The notes under the pieces are model-generated. The model had not been told where the DNA came from. It made no database searches and saw nothing but the letters and a program-made list of their open reading frames with translations. The position numbers were made by a program, and so were the translations under genes. From Buttiauxella agrestis ATCC 33320 (GTDB lineage: Bacteria; Pseudomonadota; Gammaproteobacteria; Enterobacterales; Enterobacteriaceae), in assembly GCF_000735355.1 (NCBI RefSeq), contig NZ_JMPI01000061.1, forward strand, positions 33,728-97,727: DNA of 64,000 nt, read 5' to 3'. Below, piece after piece: positions 29,940 to 39,855 of this stretch; positions within the stretch are counted from its first letter, which is position 1; each line of letters starts with the position of its first letter.

Positions 29940-31259
29940 TTAGCTGATACGGCGATATACAACTGGCGTTTCTGCGGGCTGTGTATCGTTCACTTTGATT
30001 GCCGCTTTTACCGCTCGAGCGGCTTCCTGCCATTGGTTTTCGCTGGCGGCGTGAATAATGGCCAACGGGCGAGTGGTGTCAACGCTGTCGCCCAGACGAG
30101 CCATATCAGTGAAGCCCACGCTGTAATCAATGGTGTCAGATGCCTGACGACGACCACCGCCCATGGAAACCACCGCCATGCCTAAAGCACGGGTGTCCAT
30201 TTCGCCCACGAAACCTGCACGATCGGCATAAACAGCTTTGCTCAGTACCGCAGTTGGCAGATATTTCGCATAGTTTTCGACGAAGTCGGCCGGGCCTTTT
30301 TGCGCCGCAACCATGCGACCAAAGACTTCAGCCGCTTTACCGTTATCAAGCACCGCTTGCAGTTTCTGACGTGCTTCGGCGTCATCTTTTGCCAGATTGC
30401 CGGAAAGCAGCATCTCCACGCACAGCGCCATGGTGACTTCATGCAGACGCGGGTTAACGTATTCACCGGTCAGGAATTGCACCGCTTCGCGAACTTCCAC
30501 CGCATTACCCGCGCTGGAAGCCAGCACCTGGTTCATGTCAGTCAGCAGCGCTGTGGTTTTCACGCCTGCGCCGTTCGCCACGCCGACAATCGCTTCGGCG
30601 AGTAATTCAGAAAGCTCATACGTTGGCATAAATGCGCCGCTGCCGACTTTCACGTCCATCACCAAAGCATCCAGGCCTTCGGCAAGTTTCTTCGCCAGAA
30701 TCGATGCGGTGATGAGAGGAATGGAATCTACGGTCGCGGTAATGTCACGCGTGGCGTAGAAACGTTTGTCAGCCGGTGCCAACGAATTTGTCTGGCCGAT
30801 AATCGCCACACCGACATTTTTGATGATGTCGCGGAAACGGTTATCGTCCGGGAAAATATCAAAGCCTGGGATTGCTTCGAGTTTATCAAGCGTACCACCA
30901 GTGTGGCCTAAACCACGGCCAGAAATCATTGGGATGTAGCCGCCACATGCCGCCACCATTGGGCCAAGCATTAAGGACGTCACATCACCCACGCCGCCCG
31001 TTGAGTGTTTATCAACGATGGGGCCGTTCAGATTAAGGCTCTTCCAGTCCAGCACGGTTCCTGAATCTCGCATCGCCATGGTCAGTGATACGCGTTCTGG
31101 CATAGTCATGTCGTGGAAGAAAATGGTCATTGCAAGTGCTGCAATTTGCCCTTCGGAGATGGTGTTATCGCGAATACCATTAATGAAGAAACGAATTTCA
31201 TCATCACTAAGCGCATGACCATCACGTTTTTTACGAATAATTTCTTGAGCGAGGAACAA
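29940..31259 (-). CDS. deoA: thymidine phosphorylase
   Basis: A 439-residue enzyme that splits thymidine into thymine and deoxyribose-1-phosphate. The signature [20 protein letters not shown] (phosphate binding) is present, and [15 protein letters not shown] follows. The start is TTG ([17 protein letters not shown]), as in E. coli, with a GGGGGTT sequence before it. Separated from deoC by 59 bases that hold a GC-rich hairpin. Second gene of the operon. Confidence 0.97.
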   Translation of the reverse strand: MFLAQEIIRKKRDGHALSDDEIRFFINGIRDNTISEGQIAALAMTIFFHDMTMPERVSLTMAMRDSGTVLDWKSLNLNGPIVDKHSTGGVGDVTSLMLGPMVAACGGYIPMISGRGLGHTGGTLDKLEAIPGFDIFPDDNRFRDIIKNVGVAIIGQTNSLAPADKRFYATRDITATVDSIPLITASILAKKLAEGLDALVMDVKVGSGAFMPTYELSELLAEAIVGVANGAGVKTTALLTDMNQVLASSAGNAVEVREAVQFLTGEYVNPRLHEVTMALCVEMLLSGNLAKDDAEARQKLQAVLDNGKAAEVFGRMVAAQKGPADFVENYAKYLPTAVLSKAVYADRAGFVGEMDTRALGMAVVSMGGGRRQASDTIDYSVGFTDMARLGDSVDTTRPLAIIHAASENQWQEAARAVKAAIKVNDTQPAETPVVYRRIS

Positions 31260-31287
31260 GGTAACCCCCTGAGTTCATCAGGTGAAA

Positions 31288-31308
31288 TGCGGCGGGGAAA
31301 CCGCCGCA
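31288..31308 (-). other. intercistronic hairpin between deoC and deoA
   Basis: Perfect 8-bp stem TGCGGCGG / CCGCCGCA with a GGAAA loop. There is no proper U-run, so it is more likely an mRNA stability or processing element than a terminator. Confidence 0.6.
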
Positions 31309-31318
31309 AAGGAAGAGA

Positions 31319-32098
31319 TTAGTAGCCGCTAGCGCTTTTGCCGTCGCCGTGACCCAGAGCTTTTAACAGACTCGCGAGCAGGCTGGATGCACCAAAGCGG
31401 TAGTGACGGGAATCCGCCCAGTCAGCACCAAACAGATCGTCTGCAATTGACAGGAACAGTGCTGCATCTTCAGCAGTGCGCACGCCGCCCGCAGGTTTGA
31501 AACCAACCGTTTTCGCGACGCCCATATCACGAATCACTTCCATCATGATGCGAGCGCTTTCTGGTGTAGCGTTGACAGGCACTTTACCAGTAGAAGTTTT
31601 GATGAAATCAGCACCTGCTTTGATAGAGATTTCAGATGCTTTGCGAATCAGTGCTTCTTCTTTCAGCTCACCGGTTTCGATGATCACTTTCAGCAGAACG
31701 TTCGCCGCTGCACAAGCTTCTTTGCAGGCTTTCACCAGCTCAAAACCGACTTGCTCGTTACCGGCGATCAACGCAAGGTATGGGAACACAACGTCAACTT
31801 CATCCGCACCGTAAGCGATAGCCGCACGAGTTTCCGCCAGGGCGATTTCGATATCATCGTTGCCATGCGGGAAGTTGGTGACGGTCGCAATACGGATATC
31901 AGGCGTACCCTGTGCATTCAGAGTTTTACGCGCAATGGGAATGAAGCGCGGATAAATACAAATCGCCGCAGTATTACCCACCGCTGTTTTGGCCTGATGG
32001 CAAAGTGCGATCACTTTTTCATTGGTGTCATCGTCATTCAGGGTAGTCAGGTCCATCAATTTCAGGGCGCGTAAGCTGCTTGCAGTTAAATCGGTCAT
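31319..32098 (-). CDS. deoC: deoxyribose-phosphate aldolase
   Basis: A 259-residue class I aldolase (TIM barrel) that splits 2-deoxyribose-5-phosphate into acetaldehyde and glyceraldehyde-3-phosphate. The Schiff-base lysine lies in [16 protein letters not shown] and the proton-relay lysine in [14 protein letters not shown]. The ATG at 32098 gives the known N-terminus [20 protein letters not shown]; an ATG at 32155 in the operator region is rejected. First gene of deoCABD, behind the DeoR/CRP control region. Confidence 0.97.
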   Translation of the reverse strand: MTDLTASSLRALKLMDLTTLNDDDTNEKVIALCHQAKTAVGNTAAICIYPRFIPIARKTLNAQGTPDIRIATVTNFPHGNDDIEIALAETRAAIAYGADEVDVVFPYLALIAGNEQVGFELVKACKEACAAANVLLKVIIETGELKEEALIRKASEISIKAGADFIKTSTGKVPVNATPESARIMMEVIRDMGVAKTVGFKPAGGVRTAEDAALFLSIADDLFGADWADSRHYRFGASSLLASLLKALGHGDGKSASGY

Positions 32099-32134
32099 AA
32101 CACTCTCCAACAAAAGATATAGAATCAGTTGCGA

Positions 32135-32150
32135 TGTTATAATTATAACA
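32135..32150 (-). promoter_or_regulatory. DeoR operator at the main deo promoter
   Basis: TGTTATAATTATAACA is a perfect 16-bp palindrome and differs from the E. coli operator TGTTAGAATTCTAACA at only the two symmetric positions. The embedded TATAAT is a plausible -10 (32142-32147, minus strand), so the repressor would cover the promoter, as at E. coli deoP2. Confidence 0.85.
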
Positions 32151-32169
32151 TTCACAATCCTGATGGTTT

Positions 32170-32185
32170 TGTGTATAGCATCACA
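32170..32185 (-). promoter_or_regulatory. CRP site 1 of the deo promoter
   Basis: TGTGATGCTATACACA on the minus strand matches TGTGA-N6-TCACA at 9 of 10 bases. Its centre is about 42 bases upstream of the expected start point, the class II position used at E. coli deoP2. Confidence 0.72.
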
Positions 32186-32222
32186 AAAGCCAAAGATGTA
32201 ATTACATGCTTTCTACAGTATA

Positions 32223-32238
32223 TGTGATTTAACAACGT
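32223..32238 (-). promoter_or_regulatory. possible CRP site 2 (half site) of the deo promoter
   Basis: One good half site (TCACA on the minus strand, TGTGA on the plus strand). Its centre is 53 bases from site 1, close to the 52-base spacing of the two CRP sites of deoP2 between which CytR binds in E. coli. The other half is poor. Confidence 0.45.
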
Positions 32239-32271
32239 TGGATAACGTAAAAATGCCGTTCAAAAATAAAA

Positions 32272-32297
32272 AATGGCCGACGCAAGCGTCAGCCATT
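32272..32297 (-). terminator. terminator after the nucleoside transporter gene
   Basis: Stem AATGGCTGACGC / GCGTCGGCCATT (12 bp, one T:G pair) with a TT turn, followed by TTTTATTTTT on the minus strand. It separates the transporter gene from deoC. Confidence 0.88.
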
Positions 32298-32310
32298 GAT
32301 TTCACAGGGA

Positions 32311-32326
32311 TGTTATAATTTTAACA
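32311..32326 (-). promoter_or_regulatory. second DeoR-type operator upstream of the deo operon
   Basis: TGTTATAATTTTAACA on the plus strand is the first operator with one changed base. Its centre is 176 bases from that operator and about 10 bases past the transporter stop. E. coli deo uses distant operators joined by DNA looping; here the second copy is much closer. Confidence 0.7.
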
Positions 32327-32335
32327 TCGCCGTTT

Positions 32336-33613
32336 TTATAGTGACAGGAAGACCCCGGCAATGGTTGCACTCATCAGGTTAGACAATGTACCTGCGGCGA
32401 CCGCTTTCAGACCCAACTGCGCGATTTCATGACGACGGTTTGGCGCCATGCTTCCCAGGCCACCAATCAGAATGGCGATAGAAGAAAGGTTAGCAAAGCC
32501 ACACAGTGCGAAGGAAATAATTGCTTTGGTGTGATCTGACAGAACTTGCAGGCCAGCTGCCGCAACGGTTGCATCATCTTTCAGGTATTCACCGAAGTTC
32601 AGATACGCAACAAATTCGTTGATGATAAGTTTCTGACCGATGAAGGAACCCGCGACATTCGCTTCACTCCATGGCACACCGATAACCCACGCCAGCGGTG
32701 AGAACACCCAGCCCAGAATCAATTCCATAGACAGTTGCGGGTAGTTGAACCAGCCGCCAATGCCAGAAAGCATACCGTTGAGCAGGGCAATCAACGCCAC
32801 AAACGCCAACAACATTGCGCCCACGTTCAGGGCCAGTTGCATACCTGACGCCGCACCTGATGCCGCTGCATCCAGCACGTTTGCCGGGCGATCCGGATCG
32901 TTTTTCATTGATTCCAGTTCAGGCGCATCGTTTGGCGTTTCAGTTTCAGGCAGGATGATTTTAGCGAACAGCAAGCCGCCAGGTGCCGCCATGAAGGACG
33001 CGGCAATCAGGTATTCCAGTGGAACACCCATTTGCGCGTAACCTGCCAGAACGGAACCAGCAACAGATGCCAGACCACCACACATGACAGCGAACAATTC
33101 TGAACGCGTCATGGTCGCGATATAAGGACGAACCACCAGCGGAGCTTCAGTCTGCCCCACAAAGATGTTTGCAGTTGCGGACAGAGATTCGGTGCGAGAG
33201 GTTTTCAGAACCTTGCGCAGGCCGCCGCCCAGAATGCGAATAACTAACTGCATGATGCCCAGGTAATACAGCACAGCAATCAGTGAGGAGAAGAAGACGA
33301 TAATTGGCAGAACGCGCAATGCGAAGACAAAGCCACCGCCGCCAAAGACTTCGAACATTTTGTCCGAAACCAGTCCACCAAACAGGAAAGAGATACCCGC
33401 GTTACCGTAACCGATAACGTTCGCCACCCCTTCGGACATGGCCAACAACACTTTACGACCAACCGGAACATAAAGAATTAAGGCACCGATACCGACTTGA
33501 ATGATCCAGGCGCCAATAACAGTGCGAAGATTAATCGCTTTGCGATTACTGGAAAGTAAAACGGCGATCAGCAGCAGAACGATCATGCCGATCAAACCCA
33601 TGAGTATTTGCAT
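32336..33613 (-). CDS. concentrative nucleoside transporter (CNT/NupC family)
   Basis: A 425-residue inner-membrane nucleoside:cation symporter with about 10 helices. Family features are the gate region [32 protein letters not shown] (substrate binding, with the Gln-Thr-Glu) and a second repeat with [18 protein letters not shown] and [15 protein letters not shown]. It resembles E. coli NupX/PsuT more than NupC, but the exact orthologue cannot be fixed by eye. It lies directly upstream of deoC in the same direction, with a CRP-like site before it and a DeoR-type operator after it, so uptake of (deoxy)nucleosides for the Deo enzymes is the likely role. It takes the place of yjjW-yjjI of K-12. 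Confidence 0.9.
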   Translation of the reverse strand: MQILMGLIGMIVLLLIAVLLSSNRKAINLRTVIGAWIIQVGIGALILYVPVGRKVLLAMSEGVANVIGYGNAGISFLFGGLVSDKMFEVFGGGGFVFALRVLPIIVFFSSLIAVLYYLGIMQLVIRILGGGLRKVLKTSRTESLSATANIFVGQTEAPLVVRPYIATMTRSELFAVMCGGLASVAGSVLAGYAQMGVPLEYLIAASFMAAPGGLLFAKIILPETETPNDAPELESMKNDPDRPANVLDAAASGAASGMQLALNVGAMLLAFVALIALLNGMLSGIGGWFNYPQLSMELILGWVFSPLAWVIGVPWSEANVAGSFIGQKLIINEFVAYLNFGEYLKDDATVAAAGLQVLSDHTKAIISFALCGFANLSSIAILIGGLGSMAPNRRHEIAQLGLKAVAAGTLSNLMSATIAGVFLSL

Positions 33614-33751
33614 ACAGAATCCCTGTGTATAAGTTGAAAAAGGAAAGTGATCTTAAAGCCCTTAGCGGGCGGGATTATAGCGGCAGGGAGGCCAGGAAAT
33701 GGAATGGCAATCACGTATTTATAGACATTCACAGAAACGTTTGTCTTATAA

Positions 33752-33767
33752 AGTGAGCTGCGTCACA
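33752..33767 (-). promoter_or_regulatory. CRP-type site upstream of the nucleoside transporter gene
   Basis: AGTGAGCTGCGTCACA has the exact GTGA-N6-TCAC core and flanking AAA/TTT. It lies between the yjjV stop and the transporter gene; a TATAAA (33718-33723, minus strand) follows, but the spacing does not fit a classical class I or II promoter. Confidence 0.6.
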
Positions 33768-33779
33768 TTTTGTTACTGA

Positions 33780-34559
33780 CTATTTCCATTTGAATAATTC
33801 ATCGCAGTTATGAACTATCGCGTTCGCGATAACTTCGGGAGGTTCTGAACGCAATGTACAAAGCGTCTGAAAAACGTCGGCAATTCGTTCCGGGCGATTA
33901 GGTTGCCCCTGCCAGCCGTTAAGCGGCATATCGGGTGCATCCGTTTCCAGCACCAGAGCGCTAAGGGGTAAGCGTGCTATAACATCGCGCGTTTTACTGG
34001 CGCGTGGGTAAGTGATCGTTCCACCCACACCAATTTTGTAACCCATCGCCACAAAACGCTCGGCCTGTTGCAGGCTGCCCGAGAACCCATGTACCACACC
34101 GGTGCGCGGTAAATTATGGCGTTTTAAATGCGCGGCAAGTTTGTCGTGCGTGCGACGAGAGTGAAGAATGACCGGCAAATCATAGCGTTTTGCCAGTTTT
34201 AGCTGTGCATCCAGCATTGCTTCTTGTTTATCAAAAAGTGGATTTTCCATATACAGATCAAGCCCAATCTCACCGATAGCGACCAGTTTAGGTGGCCGTT
34301 GTTGCAGGTGATGTTCGAGTAAGGCCAGCGACGCATCCTGGTGCTTATGAATCACAATTGGATGCAAACCCACTGCGGCATAGAGCGCCGGGTAGTTGTC
34401 TGCCAGCGCCAGCACCGTACTAAACCGATCGGCTTCGATTGCCGGAACAATGATTTTTGTTACGCCCGCTTGCGCGGCAAGTGAGATGCTGTTGGCTTCA
34501 TCATCGCTAAACGGCGGGAAATCGAAATGACAATGGGTATCGTAAAAGGTCATTGTCAC
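33780..34559 (-). CDS. yjjV: TatD-family metal-dependent hydrolase YjjV
   Basis: A 259-residue TIM-barrel hydrolase of the TatD family. Metal ligands are visible in FYDTHCHFDF (HxH), AIGEIGLDL (Glu), PVILHSRR (His), GVVHGFSG (His) and LETDAPDM (Asp). TatD relatives are nucleases or deoxynuclease-like phosphodiesterases; the YjjV substrate is unproven. The GTG at 34559 overlaps the yjjU stop (GTGA) and has GAGGATA at good distance; the ATG at 34553 is a possible alternative. Forms an operon with yjjU. Confidence 0.9.
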   Translation of the reverse strand: MTMTFYDTHCHFDFPPFSDDEANSISLAAQAGVTKIIVPAIEADRFSTVLALADNYPALYAAVGLHPIVIHKHQDASLALLEHHLQQRPPKLVAIGEIGLDLYMENPLFDKQEAMLDAQLKLAKRYDLPVILHSRRTHDKLAAHLKRHNLPRTGVVHGFSGSLQQAERFVAMGYKIGVGGTITYPRASKTRDVIARLPLSALVLETDAPDMPLNGWQGQPNRPERIADVFQTLCTLRSEPPEVIANAIVHNCDELFKWK

Positions 34560-35629
34560 GCCGTATCCTCGTTGTTGAAAGTGGCGTCGTTGGCTTCTGG
34601 CGTTTCAATCACCGCTTTAGACAATGGTTCCTGAGCGACCACGGTATGCGGAATGACCACCGGCCCTGGAACCACAATACGTGGAAGGTGACGCTTAATT
34701 GGCGGCTTATCCGTGAGCAATTTCCCGACAGTTGCGAGGAAGTAACGTCCGCACAAACGCCCGATTTTATAGTCGGTATTCAGCGCCGGTAATCGGCTGC
34801 CCAATGCGGAGCTCATCAACGGTTTCGGCGGGTAAATTTCAAAAATGCGCAGCTTTCCCGGTGGCTTTTCGATGAAATTCTGTATTTCGCGATAGCTGGC
34901 TTCATGGTGATGCACCAGGTTGAGCAACGGTTGAAGGCTGCTGTCGCCAAGCCAGCGCTCCATACGTTTAAACCATTCTGGCGTGTAATACATTTGCGAA
35001 GGTACGGTACGAATCACCACCAGCGTATCAGCACCTAAACGCACCGCTTCTCTCACAGGGATCGCATCGCTGATTCCGCCATCCTGATAGCCAATGCCAT
35101 CAATTTCTACGCCCGTGCGGTAAAAGCCAGGAATTGCGCTTGAGGCTTTCAGAAGATTCAGCCACGTGCCGCTGTCTGGCGAAAAATATCCCGGCGAGTA
35201 GTCATCGCTGCGGCAAGCACACATGTAGAACGCTTTGCCAGACTCAAACATTTTTTCCGCCGTGCCCATCGAGAGCGGAATTTTTGCTGCGGTCGATTCC
35301 ACCAGCCAGTCGAGATCGATGAGATGCCCCCCACGCACAAAGCGCAGCGGATCAAAAAATTCGCGCGTGGTTGTAAAACGGGTGATCACTCTTCGGGCGT
35401 AACCCGGCTGGTGGCAAACGTAAGCAGAGAGATTTTGTGCACCCGCAGAGGTGCCTAAGAAGAGATCGAACGGGTTGAAGTTGGCGCGCATAAACTCATC
35501 CAGCACGCCGGCTGTAAATATCCCACGCTGCCCGCCGCCTTCACAAACAATGGCGAGTTTACCGGGACGAAACGCTTTTGACGCAAGCGGCGCAATGTTG
35601 CCGAGCGTTACGGGTATTCTTTGTCCCAC
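34556..35629 (-). CDS. yjjU: patatin-like phospholipase YjjU
   Basis: A 357-residue patatin-family serine hydrolase. It has an oxyanion loop GGGQRG (31-36), the nucleophile Ser61 in the GxSxG motif GTSAG (59-63), and the dyad Asp183 in DGG (GYQDGGISDAIPV). No signal peptide or membrane helix is evident. The substrate is unknown; phospholipid or lysophospholipid acyl esters are the family expectation. It overlaps yjjV by 4 bases. Confidence 0.9.
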   Translation of the reverse strand: MGQRIPVTLGNIAPLASKAFRPGKLAIVCEGGGQRGIFTAGVLDEFMRANFNPFDLFLGTSAGAQNLSAYVCHQPGYARRVITRFTTTREFFDPLRFVRGGHLIDLDWLVESTAAKIPLSMGTAEKMFESGKAFYMCACRSDDYSPGYFSPDSGTWLNLLKASSAIPGFYRTGVEIDGIGYQDGGISDAIPVREAVRLGADTLVVIRTVPSQMYYTPEWFKRMERWLGDSSLQPLLNLVHHHEASYREIQNFIEKPPGKLRIFEIYPPKPLMSSALGSRLPALNTDYKIGRLCGRYFLATVGKLLTDKPPIKRHLPRIVVPGPVVIPHTVVAQEPLSKAVIETPEANDATFNNEDTA

Positions 35630-35690
35630 CCTGCTTTCCTTAATCTAAAGGATCTTTATTATTGGTTATTTGTTAGTCGCTTAAAAACGC

Positions 35691-35718
35691 GAGAGCCAGT
35701 CTAAATAGACTGGCTCTC
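35691..35718 (-). terminator. terminator-like hairpin after ytjA
   Basis: A 13-bp perfect inverted repeat (GAGAGCCAGTCTA / TAGACTGGCTCTC) separated by AA. On the ytjA strand it is followed by GCGTTTTTAA. Confidence 0.75.
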
Positions 35719-35754
35719 TGGTCTGTCTCTAATGGTTATAGCACGTAAATATTG

Positions 35755-35916
35755 CTATGGGCGTTTTCGACCCATAAACAGGCTAACCAGGAACAGAATA
35801 ATACCTACCACGAAGACAATTTTTGCTGCACCTGCCGCAGTACCCGCGAGAGTACCAAAACCCAGTGCTGCTGCAATCAACGCAATGACCAGAAAAATAA
35901 TGCCCCAACGAAACAT
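35755..35916 (-). CDS. ytjA: YtjA, small DUF1328 membrane protein
   Basis: A 53-residue protein made of two hydrophobic helices ([20 protein letters not shown] and [20 protein letters not shown]) and a GRKRP tail. It differs from E. coli YtjA, as I recall it, by a single residue. The function of the DUF1328 family is unknown. The ATG at 35916 follows AAGGAGAAGCTT; the longer frame to 35979 adds unconserved residues. Lies between osmY and yjjU. Confidence 0.88.
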   Translation of the reverse strand: MFRWGIIFLVIALIAAALGFGTLAGTAAGAAKIVFVVGIILFLVSLFMGRKRP

Positions 35917-36057
35917 AAGCTTCTCCTTAACCATATTGAACCCGAATCGCTTCTGGAAGAGTGCCAGATGCGCACTCATTGGCGATATTTGAGTAACGAT
36001 GTTGCTGACCTACTTCCCCGGTGGTTATCACCGGAGAAGAAAGTTTCTCTCTTTCTA

Positions 36058-36675
36058 TTACTTCACTTTCAGGTCGTTTTTGACGCTTTTCACGCCATCA
36101 ACAGCTTTAGCGATACTCTCAGCACGTGCAGCCTGTGCATTCGATTCGACAGTACCGGATAGCTGAACAACACCTTCAGTAGTTTCCACTTTCACATGAC
36201 GTGAAGGGACGATGTCGTCTGCTAAAAGTTTAGCTTTGATTTCACTGGTGGTTGCAGTATCGCCTGCATAACCGCTTACAGATTTGTCAGTGCCATTACG
36301 CACATGCAGTTTGTCGCTTACGGAAGACACGCCTTCCACACCTTTTGCAACGGTAACTGCCTGCTCAGCCTGAGCCTGGCTTTCTACAAATCCACTTAAC
36401 GTCACCACTTTTTTCTCAGTTTTCACAGAGATGTCAGTGCTTTTGATATCTTCGTGATCGACAAGAGCGGCTTTCACTTTGGCAGTGATTGCGCTGTCAT
36501 CCATGAAATTACCGACGTCTTTTACGGAGCTATCAATTTTTTCGCCTGCTGTGTCCGCTGTCGATTCGGTTTTGTTAAGCATCTTGTCTTCTGCTAAAGC
36601 GCTACCGCTTGCCAGCACAGAGCCAAGAACAACAGCTAACAGAGTTTTAGAAATCTTAGTCGTAGTCATAGTCAT
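36058..36675 (-). CDS. osmY: osmotically inducible periplasmic protein OsmY
   Basis: A 205-residue protein with a Sec signal peptide (cleavage after SALA, near residue 28) and two BON domains at about 58-126 and 137-205 ([20 protein letters not shown] and [20 protein letters not shown]). It is a periplasmic chaperone-like protein made in stationary phase and under hyperosmotic stress, RpoS-dependent in E. coli. The ATG at 36675 follows AGGAATTAATCG; a second in-frame ATG two codons later is less well placed. The linker after the signal peptide differs from K-12. Confidence 0.95.
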   Translation of the reverse strand: MTMTTTKISKTLLAVVLGSVLASGSALAEDKMLNKTESTADTAGEKIDSSVKDVGNFMDDSAITAKVKAALVDHEDIKSTDISVKTEKKVVTLSGFVESQAQAEQAVTVAKGVEGVSSVSDKLHVRNGTDKSVSGYAGDTATTSEIKAKLLADDIVPSRHVKVETTEGVVQLSGTVESNAQAARAESIAKAVDGVKSVKNDLKVK

Positions 36676-36983
36676 CGATTAATTCCTATAGTTTTGCTCA
36701 CAATTTGAGCACAAGCCTTAACGTAACGGCTTTCCTTAAACATCAGGCCAAGTACTACGGCCCAAAAATTTTCCGTTCAGTTTTTAATAACGCCAATAAA
36801 AATTAGAGTGGAGGAACCCGCCAGAAAGCTTCGTTTACATGGCATATTCGACCAACCAATTTGTCACTGGTTTGTTAAATATAGACAACAATCACAGATT
36901 TGCATGGTGCGAATGGAGGAACGTAAGGAAAATGCAGGAAATTAAGAACAATCCGTAAGGGATTAATAAGACGGGAAAAGTAG
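36676..36983. other. osmY upstream region without a gene
   Basis: About 300 bases between the prfC terminator and osmY. It must hold the osmY promoter. I see an AT-rich stretch and a short AACCA/TGGTT inverted repeat near 36855-36875, but no reading frame with support. Confidence 0.5.
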
Positions 36984-37009
36984 CAGGACGCGACGGCTGC
37001 CGCGCCCTG
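36984..37009 (-). terminator. terminator after prfC
   Basis: On the minus strand CAGGGCGCG pairs with CGCGTCCTG (one G:T pair) around an 8-base loop, followed by CTACTTTTCC. It starts 9 bases after the prfC stop. Confidence 0.75.
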
Positions 37010-37017
37010 AGAGACGA

Positions 37018-38607
37018 TTAGTGCTCGCGAGTTTTACGGAACGTTACTTCTGGGTAACGATCTTGTGTCAGGTTCAGGTTGACCATGGTTGGAGCGATAT
37101 AAGCAAGGTTATCGCCGCCATCAAGCGCCAACTGCATTTCGTTTTTCCGTTTGAATTCTTCAAACTTCTTCACGTCAGTGCTTTCAACCCAACGCGCCGT
37201 CGAAACGTTTACGGACTCGTAAATCGCTTCCACGTTGTATTCGCTTTTCAGGCGCGCCACAACGACGTCAAACTGCAGCACACCGACCGCGCCAACAATC
37301 AGATCGTTGTTAGCGATTGGGCGGAACACCTGAACCGCGCCTTCTTCAGAAAGCTGCACCAGACCTTTGAGCAACTGTTTCTGTTTCAACGGATCACGCA
37401 GACGAATACGACGGAACAGTTCCGGCGCGAAGTTCGGAATACCGGTGAACTTCATCATCTCGCCCTGGGTGAAGGTGTCGCCGATCTGGATGGTGCCGTG
37501 GTTATGCAAGCCGATGATATCGCCAGGGAAGGCTTCTTCAACGTGCGAACGGTCACCGGCCATAAAGGTCAGCGCGTCAGAAATCACCACATCTTTGCCG
37601 GTACGAACCTGGCGCAGTTTCATGCCTTTTTCGTATTTACCGGAAACCACACGCATAAACGCAACGCGGTCACGGTGTTTCGGGTCCATGTTGGCCTGAA
37701 TCTTAAACACAAAACCGGTGAACTTATCTTCCGCCGCTTCCACAACACGCGTATCAGTTTTACGCGGCATTGGCGCAGGCGCCCACTCAACCAGGCCATC
37801 GAGCATATGGTCAACACCAAAGTTACCCAATGCAGTACCGAAGAAGACCGGGGTCAGTTCGCCTTCCAGGAACAACTCGCGGTCAAATTCGTGAGAAGCA
37901 CCCTGAACCAGTTCCAGTTCGTCACGCAATTGCGCCGCCAGGTCTTCACCTACAGCCGCGTCCAGCTCAGGGTTATCTAACCCTTTAACAATGCGCACTT
38001 CCTGGATGGTGTGGCCTTTACCGGTCTGGTAGAGATAGGTTTCATCTTTATAAAGGTGATAAACGCCTTTGAACAACTTGCCACAACCGATTGGCCATGT
38101 GATCGGTGAACAGGCGATTTTCAGCTCACGTTCAACTTCATCCATCACTTCCATCGGGTCGCGAATATCGCGGTCGAGTTTGTTCATAAAGGTGAGGATC
38201 GGCGTATCACGCAGACGGGTAACTTCCATCAGCTTACGGGTACGATCTTCTACACCTTTCGCGGCGTCGATAACCATCAAACAGCAGTCAACCGCAGTCA
38301 GAGTACGATAAGTATCTTCGGAGAAGTCTTCGTGCCCTGGGGTATCGAGCAGGTTAACCAGGCTATCGCGATACGGGAATTGCATTACCGAGGTGGTAAT
38401 CGAAATACCACGCTGCTTTTCCATTTCCATCCAGTCAGATTTTGCATGCTGGCTGGAGCCACGGCCTTTTACCGTACCTGCGGTTTGAATGGCCTGTCCA
38501 AACAACAACACTTTTTCAGTGATAGTCGTTTTACCGGCATCGGGGTGAGAAATGATCGCAAAAGTGCGGCGTTTCCCCACTTCTTGTAAAAAAGGAGACA
38601 AAGTCAT
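37018..38607 (-). CDS. prfC: peptide chain release factor RF3
   Basis: A 529-residue translational GTPase that recycles RF1/RF2 after termination. G motifs are seen: [12 protein letters not shown] (G1), the RGISITTSV switch I, DTPGHEDF (G3) and FMNKLDRD (G4). Domains II and III follow. The ATG at 38607 gives the E. coli N-terminus [20 protein letters not shown] and follows AAAGGAGACAAAG; the frame open to 38652 is not used. Confidence 0.98.
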   Translation of the reverse strand: MTLSPFLQEVGKRRTFAIISHPDAGKTTITEKVLLFGQAIQTAGTVKGRGSSQHAKSDWMEMEKQRGISITTSVMQFPYRDSLVNLLDTPGHEDFSEDTYRTLTAVDCCLMVIDAAKGVEDRTRKLMEVTRLRDTPILTFMNKLDRDIRDPMEVMDEVERELKIACSPITWPIGCGKLFKGVYHLYKDETYLYQTGKGHTIQEVRIVKGLDNPELDAAVGEDLAAQLRDELELVQGASHEFDRELFLEGELTPVFFGTALGNFGVDHMLDGLVEWAPAPMPRKTDTRVVEAAEDKFTGFVFKIQANMDPKHRDRVAFMRVVSGKYEKGMKLRQVRTGKDVVISDALTFMAGDRSHVEEAFPGDIIGLHNHGTIQIGDTFTQGEMMKFTGIPNFAPELFRRIRLRDPLKQKQLLKGLVQLSEEGAVQVFRPIANNDLIVGAVGVLQFDVVVARLKSEYNVEAIYESVNVSTARWVESTDVKKFEEFKRKNEMQLALDGGDNLAYIAPTMVNLNLTQDRYPEVTFRKTREH

Positions 38608-38718
38608 AATAGAATCTTCTGTGAATTGCGCACAGGCAAAGCTGCGCGGCAAATGAACATTACCTGGCGGCTATTTTACCCATCGGGTCAGGTTTAACAA
38701 TCAGCGTCGATGCATTCA

Positions 38719-39393
38719 TCAATTACACAACAATTGCTCCAGTTCATTTAATGAGGCAACTTCCCAGGTCGGTCGGATGCCTTCCGGCAAGCTTCTTGCG
38801 TGGGCATTGAGCCAGCAGGTCGCAATTCCCGCATTCATGCCGCCTAAAATATCGGATTCTGCGGTATCGCCAACCATCAATACGCGATCGCGCGGCGGAT
38901 GGCCCATTTGCTCAAAGGTATAGTCAAAAATTTTACGATCGGGTTTTGCAACACCTACTTGTTCAGAAATCACCAACAAATCGAAGTAATCCCGCAGGCC
39001 GGTACGCTCAAGTCGAATTTGCTGCAACGCCGTAAAGCCGTTGGTGATAATGCCTATTTTTACTTTATCTTTTAGGGCATTAAGTAAAGACACCGCGCCA
39101 GGCAATGGCACGCAAATCTCAGCCATCGCGTTGAGGAAAGCGGCATTTAAATCGCCTGCAGGCACCGACAATCTTTCCGACCAACCCTGAAAACGCTGAT
39201 GCTGCAAATGAAGGGCGCTAATGGCACCGTTCTGATAATCGACCCACAAAGGTTTGTTAACAGCCTGGTAATCCTGGAAATCTTCAGCGGTAAACGTCAC
39301 GCTATAATCAAGAAACATCCGCTGTAGGCCGCCGAAAGCGTCGAAGGTAAATAACGTTTCGTCAGCATCAAATAAAATCCAGTCCCAGTTCAT
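38719..39393 (-). CDS. yjjG: HAD-family pyrimidine nucleotidase YjjG
   Basis: A 224-residue haloacid dehalogenase-type 5'-nucleotidase that removes dUMP, dTMP and non-canonical pyrimidine nucleotides. The nucleophile and acid/base are Asp9 and Asp11 in FDADETLF; motif II is in [10 protein letters not shown], the lysine in [10 protein letters not shown], and motif IV is [13 protein letters not shown]. The ATG at 39393 matches the K-12 start; an upstream TTG two codons earlier is rejected. It lies in the cluster holD-rimI-yjjG, 18 bases after rimI. Confidence 0.95.
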   Translation of the reverse strand: MNWDWILFDADETLFTFDAFGGLQRMFLDYSVTFTAEDFQDYQAVNKPLWVDYQNGAISALHLQHQRFQGWSERLSVPAGDLNAAFLNAMAEICVPLPGAVSLLNALKDKVKIGIITNGFTALQQIRLERTGLRDYFDLLVISEQVGVAKPDRKIFDYTFEQMGHPPRDRVLMVGDTAESDILGGMNAGIATCWLNAHARSLPEGIRPTWEVASLNELEQLLCN

Positions 39394-39411
39394 CAACACA
39401 CCTTTTTCAAA

Positions 39412-39855
39412 TTAGCCTAACGGTAATGCCATGATGATGGCATCTTCGCGACCCTCTTTTGTGGGGTAGTAGTTACGGCGAATCGTCGCCTCGTTAAACC
39501 CCAGGCTCTCATAGAGTGCAATCGCTGCCGTGTTCGACGCGCGCACTTCAAGCCAGAGGGTAAACACATCTCGCTTTTCCAGTTCGCTGATTAAATGCTC
39601 CAGCAACTGGCGGCCCAAACCCTGACGTTGAAAATCAGGATCGACCGCAATATTAAACAGCGTCGCTTCATCCAGTACGACTTGCGTCACTGCAAACGCC
39701 GCCATCTTGCCATCTACGTCGAGACGTAAATTTAAATAGCGCTCACCTTCGTTACTGGCGAAGGTCTTTTCACTCCACGGGAAAGCATGGCTGCGAAGTT
39801 CAATGGCGTATGCCTGGCTCAAGTCACTGGTGGTGAGGGAAGAAATCGTTTTCAT
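39412..39855 (-). CDS. rimI: ribosomal protein S18 N-alpha-acetyltransferase RimI
   Basis: A 147-residue GNAT enzyme that acetylates the N-terminal alanine of ribosomal protein S18. The acetyl-CoA loop RQGLGRQLL, the VDP beta-strand before it, and the C-terminal ALYESLGFNEATIRRNYYP are typical. The ATG at 39855 gives the E. coli N-terminus; the longer frame inside holD is rejected. It overlaps the 3' end of holD by 32 bases. Confidence 0.96.
   Translation of the reverse strand: MKTISSLTTSDLSQAYAIELRSHAFPWSEKTFASNEGERYLNLRLDVDGKMAAFAVTQVVLDEATLFNIAVDPDFQRQGLGRQLLEHLISELEKRDVFTLWLEVRASNTAAIALYESLGFNEATIRRNYYPTKEGREDAIIMALPLG

Noticed and set aside
37021..37980. 319-codon open frame antisense to prfC
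   Set aside because: Shadow of a highly conserved gene with strong codon bias; no recognisable domain.
39824..39855. holD/rimI 32-base overlap as a sign of misannotation
   Set aside because: Both proteins align to their known ends and E. coli has a similar overlap; it is real and ordinary.
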